Positions 38,948 through 43,155 of a stretch of DNA of 43,155 nt are shown here, piece after piece. The notes under the pieces are model-generated. The model was not told the DNA's origin. It worked only from the letters and a program-made list of their open reading frames with translations, and did not search any database. Both the position numbers and the translations under genes were made by a program. Source of the DNA: Gammaproteobacteria bacterium. Its GTDB lineage: Bacteria; Pseudomonadota; Gammaproteobacteria; JAKEHO01. Location of the stretch: assembly GCA_027296625.1 (NCBI GenBank), contig JAPUIX010000160.1:1-43155 (forward strand), in the 5' to 3' direction. Each line of letters begins with the position of its first letter. The first letter of the stretch is position 1.

Positions 38948-39197
38948 GGGAAATAAGACCGGAGACGGGATGAATGGATTACACCTGGCCGAGGGTAGCC
39001 ACCACTCCCGTCGGGTTTGGGTATGTTGCACACTATAAACGTGCCAGGTACCCGATCTGCTCGCGTTTTAAGCGGCTGTTCCGCTGCAAAATTTCCTATG
39101 TTCATGTTTAAAAGCCAGTTTTCAGGATGTTTATCCTCGCGCACCCTGCGTTCGATCCACCTGGAGCCTAGTTTGACATCATCCTGCTTTCCCCTGG

Positions 39198-39226
39198 GTG
39201 ACAGATTGCTTACAGAACGCTTACAG
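39198..39226 (-). promoter_or_regulatory. Candidate Pho-box-like triple direct repeat
   Basis: Read on the minus strand, three seven-base units CTGTAAG, CTGTAAG and CTGTCAC begin exactly 11 bases apart, with four-base spacers (CGTT, CAAT). The last two units match the E. coli PhoB consensus CTGTCATAWAWCTGTCAY at 15 of 18 positions by hand count. They face the SpoIIE-type phosphatase gene, 250 bases downstream. Binding by PhoB is an inference. Confidence 0.45.
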
Positions 39227-39531
39227 ATTTGAATTGAACGGTTGAGACGAGGCGGAGAGCCTGGGAGGGTGTCAGGCTTTGGCGCGCACCGCAGCGGCAG
39301 CGGGCAGCGTGGCGTAGCTGGGGCCTGTCAGGGGGTATCAGGATACCTGTGTGCGTCTCTGATAAACGAGGCGTAGGAATCCGGATTTCTTAGTGACGCT
39401 TCAAAGCTCATCCTTGCGTATTTTTCAGACTACCCTTCGTATCTTTCAAAAGGCCAGCCAAGAAAACGTTTCTCGACTGGGGGTACGCGCTGCAAGCTCT
39501 CGTGGATGAGGGTGTGCGCCCGCCTCAGGCG
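39227..39531. other. Non-coding stretch with one palindrome
   Basis: This stretch of about 300 bases lies between the phosphatase leader and doxX. The only clear structure is an inverted repeat GGTATC/GATACC at 39334-39347 with a two-base centre. Short frames cross it on both strands but have no family similarity or ribosome binding site. I found no RNA gene. Confidence 0.3.
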
Positions 39532-39933
39532 CTATGCAGTCTTCCCATTGTTTCCTTTGATGAGGAAATACAGAAGTATCAGCGCCAGGGTCACCTGAAA
39601 TTCCATTCCGCCCATCGGATGCGATTCTGAGGGCACGAAACTCCAGCGACCCCAATGAACCATGACGGTTGCGCCTATGATCACGATCAGCATCATGAGT
39701 GCCCCAAGCCGGGTCATCCACTCTTGCATGACGCCGCCTAGCAGGATGAGCGCACCACCGACTGTCTCTGCCAGTGCAACCAGAAGTGCGACAAACACCG
39801 GGAGGCCAGCCATCTCGGCAAATCCCGATACATTGGGGAATTTCCCAAGGCCGTGGTAGAGAAATACACTGGCAACTGCGATGCGAAGTAGCCAGTGCGC
39901 ATGTGGCGCGAGATTATCTAAGGCTTTCATCAT
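39532..39933 (-). CDS. DoxX family membrane protein
   Basis: From ATG 39933 the 133-residue product has four hydrophobic segments and DoxX features: LLRIAVASVFLYHGLGKFPNVSGFAEMAGLP, VALAETVGGALILLGG and the C-terminal MEFQVTLALILLYFLIKG. A strong GGAGGAG five bases upstream on the minus strand fixes the start; the next codon is also ATG. The frame is open to 39996. DoxX proteins are inner-membrane proteins, some being quinone-linked oxidoreductase subunits; the role here is unknown. Confidence 0.87.
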   Translation of the reverse strand: MMKALDNLAPHAHWLLRIAVASVFLYHGLGKFPNVSGFAEMAGLPVFVALLVALAETVGGALILLGGVMQEWMTRLGALMMLIVIIGATVMVHWGRWSFVPSESHPMGGMEFQVTLALILLYFLIKGNNGKTA

Positions 39934-40034
39934 CTTCTCCTCCGTCGCTTGTCCCCTGCATCTCCCAGTGTAATCCGGGAGAAGTTGCAGAAGCATCTTT
40001 TGGCAGCGCTGCGTGTGTCTGAAACACCCCTCTG

Positions 40035-40154
40035 TTACGGGTATGGGTACGTGAATGGAATTGGGGTCCCACCGTAAGGATGGATTTTAGGTGTCACGCT
40101 CCCCCCTGAAACGCTCTCTATGACCGTTATTTATAATACAGATTACGGGTATGG
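40035..40154. repeat. 12-bp direct repeat around a candidate promoter
   Basis: TTACGGGTATGG occurs at 40035-40046 and again at 40143-40154, spaced by 108 bases between starts. Between them is a TATAAT hexamer (40132-40137), readable on the minus strand as TATAAA with a TTTTCC about 17 bases upstream. The minus-strand reading faces doxX about 200 bases away. The repeats could be operator copies; no regulator gene is adjacent. Confidence 0.4.
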
Positions 40155-40220
40155 AAAAGCATTAAAAGCGGGGCGAGGCAGGCGCGCATAACCTGTGCTC
40201 AGTCTTTATTAGCTCTGGTC

Positions 40221-41279
40221 TTAGGGTTTCTTTGGCGTTACATATTTTTGTATCGCGAGCTCAAAGCGTTCTGCGACGGCCTCAACGGTGATCCAGTGCA
40301 TACCGTCGGGCCGGCGCTTCCTTGAAACGGGATAGTCCTCGCCTGGGTATTGGGTATAGCCATCCACGATGAGGTCCCCGTACTTGCGATATGGCCCCGT
40401 ACGCTTGGGGTTGGTGTTGCCATAGAGGCCAATGACAGGGACCTCCAGCGCCCGCGCGATATGCAGCGGGCCGGTGTCGGGACTTACCACGACGTCGCTG
40501 CCGTCAATCAGATAAGCGACTCGCCGCAGATCATCGCCTAACTCATTCAGCGGCCTGGCCCGCGTGAGACGCATAATAGCGTTCGCGGCTGCGGCTTCTA
40601 CCGATGACGGCCCGCCAATCAAGACGGGTTGGTAGCCGAAATCGCTCTCGATGATCTCAAGAAGACGCGCATAGCGCGCCGTTGGCCAATCCTTTTCCCG
40701 GTGGCGGGTCGCCACCACGACGGCGCAGACAGGTCGCTCGAGACGCTCAAAAAACCGGTGTTGCGCTTCTCGCTCCTCCTCGGTGATGACGATGCCCCAT
40801 TCCAGCGGATTCGGGTCAACATGAAGATAGGCAAGGAACTCGAAATACTGATCCTGTACGTGCTGAATCGCGTGAGGTGGAATGCGGTGTGTGGTAGTGA
40901 GCCAGTTGAGTTCCCGCGCGCGAGCCCGGTCAAATCCGAGCTTCACAGGTGAACGTGCGGCCGCCGTCAGGATCCCCGCCTTGATAGAGACCTGGAGGGC
41001 GATGATCAGATCGAAACGTCGGCGGCGAAGCGCGAGGATGCAGCTCGCAAAATCGCGAACGCGCAGCACGCCGCGGCTTCGACGTAACAGGATAAATTCG
41101 TCGATGGCAGGATGGTTATAAACCAGTTGGTAAGCAGGCGCCTGGATCACCCAGGTGAGGGAAATATTAGGCGCAGCACGCTTCAATGCGTTGGCCACCG
41201 GCAGCACATGCACCGCATTGCCGAGCGAGCTCATCCTCATGATGGCGACGTTGTGATAGCGGTCGATGGGCTCAGGCAT
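40221..41279 (-). CDS. Glycosyltransferase family 9 (heptosyltransferase-like)
   Basis: From ATG 41279 the 352-residue product begins like GT9 enzymes (VAIMRMSSLGNAVHVLPVANALKR). It has PVKLGFDRARARELNWL, AVVVATRHREKDWPTARYARLLE, VLIGGPSSVE and the donor-site segment DVVVSPDTGPLHIARALEVPVIGLYG with NPKRTGPY. Such enzymes transfer heptose or related sugars from ADP-sugars in the lipopolysaccharide core on the cytoplasmic face. The acceptor cannot be named. No other LPS gene is next to it. A TTG at 41303 would extend it by eight residues. Confidence 0.9.
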   Translation of the reverse strand: MPEPIDRYHNVAIMRMSSLGNAVHVLPVANALKRAAPNISLTWVIQAPAYQLVYNHPAIDEFILLRRSRGVLRVRDFASCILALRRRRFDLIIALQVSIKAGILTAAARSPVKLGFDRARARELNWLTTTHRIPPHAIQHVQDQYFEFLAYLHVDPNPLEWGIVITEEEREAQHRFFERLERPVCAVVVATRHREKDWPTARYARLLEIIESDFGYQPVLIGGPSSVEAAAANAIMRLTRARPLNELGDDLRRVAYLIDGSDVVVSPDTGPLHIARALEVPVIGLYGNTNPKRTGPYRKYGDLIVDGYTQYPGEDYPVSRKRRPDGMHWITVEAVAERFELAIQKYVTPKKP

Positions 41280-41540
41280 CGCTAGCGCGAAGCAAGGGGT
41301 CAATTCGCGAATGCTGGACCGTCATGGGGCCAGTGACGCTGTTAGGGGTCGCATTGCATGTATCGGCAAATGTATTACCCCTCTCAGTGTGCGTGGCGAC
41401 CACACAATCAGTCAACATCGCAGGTTTGTGCCACCGGCACAGCAGATTCCTGAGTGATATTCCCCCTTATTCAGATTTTAACTTCACGGTGTTGCGCAAT
41501 GCTGTTTCCCACGAGAGGAACAGCCATTGCGACTCGCCCG

Positions 41541-42035
41541 TCACCTCACTAGCGGGATGACGCGCGCTAGTTCAAAGTTAATCATGGCATCGAGTTTATT
41601 GTCGATCTGAAAAAACCGTACCACCTTTTTAGACGGTAGTATCTCTTCAAATTTAGGCGCAAACTTTTTCTTTAACTGTAAACCTGCTTCCTCGATTGAC
41701 ATCCACTCGCCAAACATGGACTTGGCTTGGGCGTTGGTGAGGGTATTGGCGTTGTATGCGTTGGCATAGCCCTGGATCAATGCAAGCTCTCTGTCATTCA
41801 CCTTTTGCATGGCGGATGTGTATTGTTGGTATAAGGGCCAGAATACCTGCGCCTGATCGGCCGTGATCTCCATGTTTGCGGCAACAATCTGTTTGCGCTG
41901 ATTTATTATGTCCGCGCGGGTCATTTCCATTTGTTGGTCTTGGGTGGGTTCCGCGACTGGCGCGGCGACCACAATGCCTGGTGTCACACCAAAAATGCAG
42001 AAAAGAATCATTGCAGGTTTGTTAATTATGCTCAT
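41541..42035 (-). CDS. Exported protein of unknown function
   Basis: The 164-residue product has a signal peptide (AMILFCIFGVTPGIVVAAP), then a mostly helical mature part with ADIINQRKQIVAANMEITADQAQVFWPLYQQY and MQKVNDRELALIQGYANAY. This resembles small uncharacterised periplasmic proteins of proteobacteria, and in general plan the helical Spy/CpxP-type proteins, but I do not see the LTxxQ repeats. The mature part has no cysteine. AAAGGAG lies six bases before the ATG. No clear partner is adjacent. Confidence 0.75.
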   Translation of the reverse strand: MSIINKPAMILFCIFGVTPGIVVAAPVAEPTQDQQMEMTRADIINQRKQIVAANMEITADQAQVFWPLYQQYTSAMQKVNDRELALIQGYANAYNANTLTNAQAKSMFGEWMSIEEAGLQLKKKFAPKFEEILPSKKVVRFFQIDNKLDAMINFELARVIPLVR

Positions 42036-42405
42036 CGTCGGCTCCTTTAGAATTATGGGGTTGTGTTGAGGTTTAAATATAAAGTTGAAGTTAGGGCACT
42101 ATTCTCCTGACGCCGCAATAAAAAATGGCGGCAATTGCCGCGGACCGCAAGTGAGCGGCGGAATTTGACTGCTCGGAAAGAAAAGTCCCGTTTTATCTTT
42201 ATATAGATGGCGGGGCTCAAAGTGCCCGGGGCTTTTTAAACCAAATGGGCTTCATTGTCAATGAAGGATGCCCTATCTCGCTTTCCTCCGCAAGAATTCA
42301 GGCAACGCTCGGACTTTGCCTGTCAACAGGTTGTGGCGGGTTGATGAACCCTTGCACGAGATAAGCGTAAGTTCGCGCTTCGCCACATATATGAGTCTCT
42401 AAACC
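42036..42405. promoter_or_regulatory. 370-base non-coding region with two palindromes
   Basis: This gap lies between the minus-strand mscS-like gene and the exported-protein gene. A perfect 14-bp palindrome GCGGCAATTGCCGC is at 42128-42141, and an upstream GCCGC (42112-42116) can pair with its left half instead. A second palindrome TTCATTG-T-CAATGAA is at 42251-42265, flanked by GGGC and GCCC. AT-rich sequence with TATATT (minus strand) lies closer to the downstream start. No ORF or classical terminator is evident. Confidence 0.45.
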
Positions 42406-42918
42406 TTATGATTTCTCTTTGGAGACGGCAATTAGATTGGTATAAAGGGTGGCGTTCGGGATGAGATATTTTTTCTCCTCTCCTTGAAGGACCGTATAGC
42501 GCAGATTAATGTCAACCACCTCTCCCTCACAGCCCGATACAGTAATATGATCGCCGACGTAAAACGGCCGATAGAGAAGGATCAAGGCGCCGGAGAGAAG
42601 ATTAGACACCGCGTCTTTCAACGCGAATCCCAGTGCGAACCCTATAAGTCCGAGTCCGGCAACGAGCGCGGTAACGTTAATACCCATCGTACCAAGCGCT
42701 GTAATTGCGCCAAGGAGTATCAGGGCAATTTTGCTTATTCTGCCGGCTAGTTGCAGGACACGGTTCTTTCCTTCATCAAATGTTGTCCCGAATCGAAAAA
42801 AGGTTTTTTGTGCGAACTGCCCGAGGATCCAGAATAGAATAAATAGAACGATGGCGATCCCGAGCTTCGGGACGAATGTAATCACCTCTTTGGTGATTTG
42901 AATGATTGCGTCTTCCAT
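42406..42918 (-). CDS. Short MscS-family mechanosensitive channel
   Basis: The 170-residue product has three hydrophobic segments, the pore helix ALVAGLGLIGFALGFALKDAVSNLLSGALIL and the beta domain start YRPFYVGDHITVSGCEGEVVDINLRYTVLQGEEKKYLIPNATLY. It stops right after the beta domain; the 286-residue E. coli MscS has a further alpha/beta cytoplasmic vestibule. Short versions are known in other bacteria, so this may be a natural form. It would release solutes on hypo-osmotic shock. No frameshifted continuation is seen downstream. Confidence 0.88.
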   Translation of the reverse strand: MEDAIIQITKEVITFVPKLGIAIVLFILFWILGQFAQKTFFRFGTTFDEGKNRVLQLAGRISKIALILLGAITALGTMGINVTALVAGLGLIGFALGFALKDAVSNLLSGALILLYRPFYVGDHITVSGCEGEVVDINLRYTVLQGEEKKYLIPNATLYTNLIAVSKEKS

Positions 42919-42953
42919 TAATTCCCCCCAGCCAAGGCGGCGCTTACCATTAT

Positions 42954-43155
42954 TCAGGTATCTTCGGCGAGCTGAGCCAGGAGAGCCAGCACCCGGTAAG
43001 TCTTCATGTCGTTACTGCTGAGTGTTTCCGTGTCGTTGTGCGCTGCGTGCGCCGTGGTTCGCACATCTCTGCCCAGCAGGAACGTTGTGCCCAGTCCAGC
43101 GTAGAGGTAGCGCTCGCCAAAGGCCTTCTTCAACGCGGCGAAACTCCGCTCGCCA
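42954..43155 (-). CDS. C-terminal fragment, possibly an M28-type peptidase
   Basis: A minus-strand frame enters from the right edge and ends with TGA at 42954-42956. The visible 66 residues include FGERYLYAGLGTTFLLGRDVRTTAHAAHNDTETLSSNDMKTYRVLALLAQLAED. A His-Asn-Asp-Thr stretch followed by a hydrophobic helix resembles the end of zinc aminopeptidases of family M28, but too little is present for a firm call. It ends 35 bases before the MscS-like gene start and may be upstream in the same transcript. Confidence 0.5.
   Translation of the reverse strand, partial: GERSFAALKKAFGERYLYAGLGTTFLLGRDVRTTAHAAHNDTETLSSNDMKTYRVLALLAQLAEDT

Noticed and set aside
39017-39232. 71-codon plus-strand frame upstream of the phosphatase gene
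   Set aside because: It has no recognisable family features or ribosome binding site, and it runs across the candidate regulatory repeats.
39446-39721. Minus-strand frame overlapping the doxX 3' half
   Set aside because: It is an out-of-frame shadow of doxX; the doxX frame has clear membrane segments and a strong ribosome binding site.
41324-41560. 78-codon plus-strand frame between the GT9 and exported-protein genes
   Set aside because: There is no Shine-Dalgarno, the composition is not protein-like and it overlaps the end of the opposite gene, so I regard it as chance.
42215-42237. GC-rich stem followed by TTTTT as a terminator
   Set aside because: Only GGGC/GCCC pairs around a seven-base loop, with several bases before the T-run, so the stem is too weak to call.

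Overview
The window looks like chromosomal core DNA of a gammaproteobacterium. The ribosomal proteins match the enterobacterial types almost residue for residue along their conserved cores: a cysteine-free S14, a 103-residue S10 and a zinc-type L36. The gene order tuf-S10-spc-alpha is the classical one. A separate gatCAB cluster divergent from mreBCD, and a class IV aminotransferase next to dacA, suggest a non-enteric lineage, perhaps Chromatiales-like; the sequence alone does not settle the genus. I see no tRNA, rRNA, CRISPR array, insertion sequence or prophage.

Layout. 1-13770: end of tuf, then the S10, spc and alpha ribosomal protein operons with secY and rpoA, all on the plus strand, closed by a strong intrinsic terminator. 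13785-18007: a SAM-dependent adenosyltransferase-family gene converging on gatC-gatA-gatB (minus strand), which supplies glutaminyl/asparaginyl-tRNA by transamidation. 18309-30691: a long plus-strand run with the cell elongation and wall machinery (mreB, mreC, mreD, mrdA, rodA, mltB, rlpA, dacA), then a D-amino-acid-type aminotransferase, a large M1 metallopeptidase with a repeat-rich C-terminus, and queD. 30737-34965: a LEA14-like lipoprotein, an atypical isocitrate/isopropylmalate-type dehydrogenase, the YadG/YadH ABC exporter pair and a SPOR lipoprotein. 35272-43155: a looser accessory region with a receiver-like protein carrying a C-terminal membrane anchor, AsmA, an orphan SpoIIE-type phosphatase, DoxX, a GT9 glycosyltransferase, an unrecognised periplasmic protein, a short MscS channel and the end of a possible peptidase gene.

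How the genes work together. The first third builds and secretes proteins. The middle third builds the lateral wall: MreBCD scaffold the PBP2/RodA synthase, MltB and RlpA are lytic enzymes, and DacA trims the D-Ala that a D-amino-acid aminotransferase could recycle. The last third is envelope maintenance and signalling.

The points most worth a second look are: mreC has no ATG/GTG/TTG start that keeps its membrane anchor and seems to begin at ATA; three helically phased CTGT-A/C-A repeats resembling a Pho box lie upstream of the phosphatase; a receiver-like protein ends in a membrane anchor; and an IDH-like enzyme keeps its acid-base residues but has lost a conserved histidine and shortened its nicotinamide-side loop. 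All residue mappings were made by eye against remembered family sequences, not by a computed alignment.
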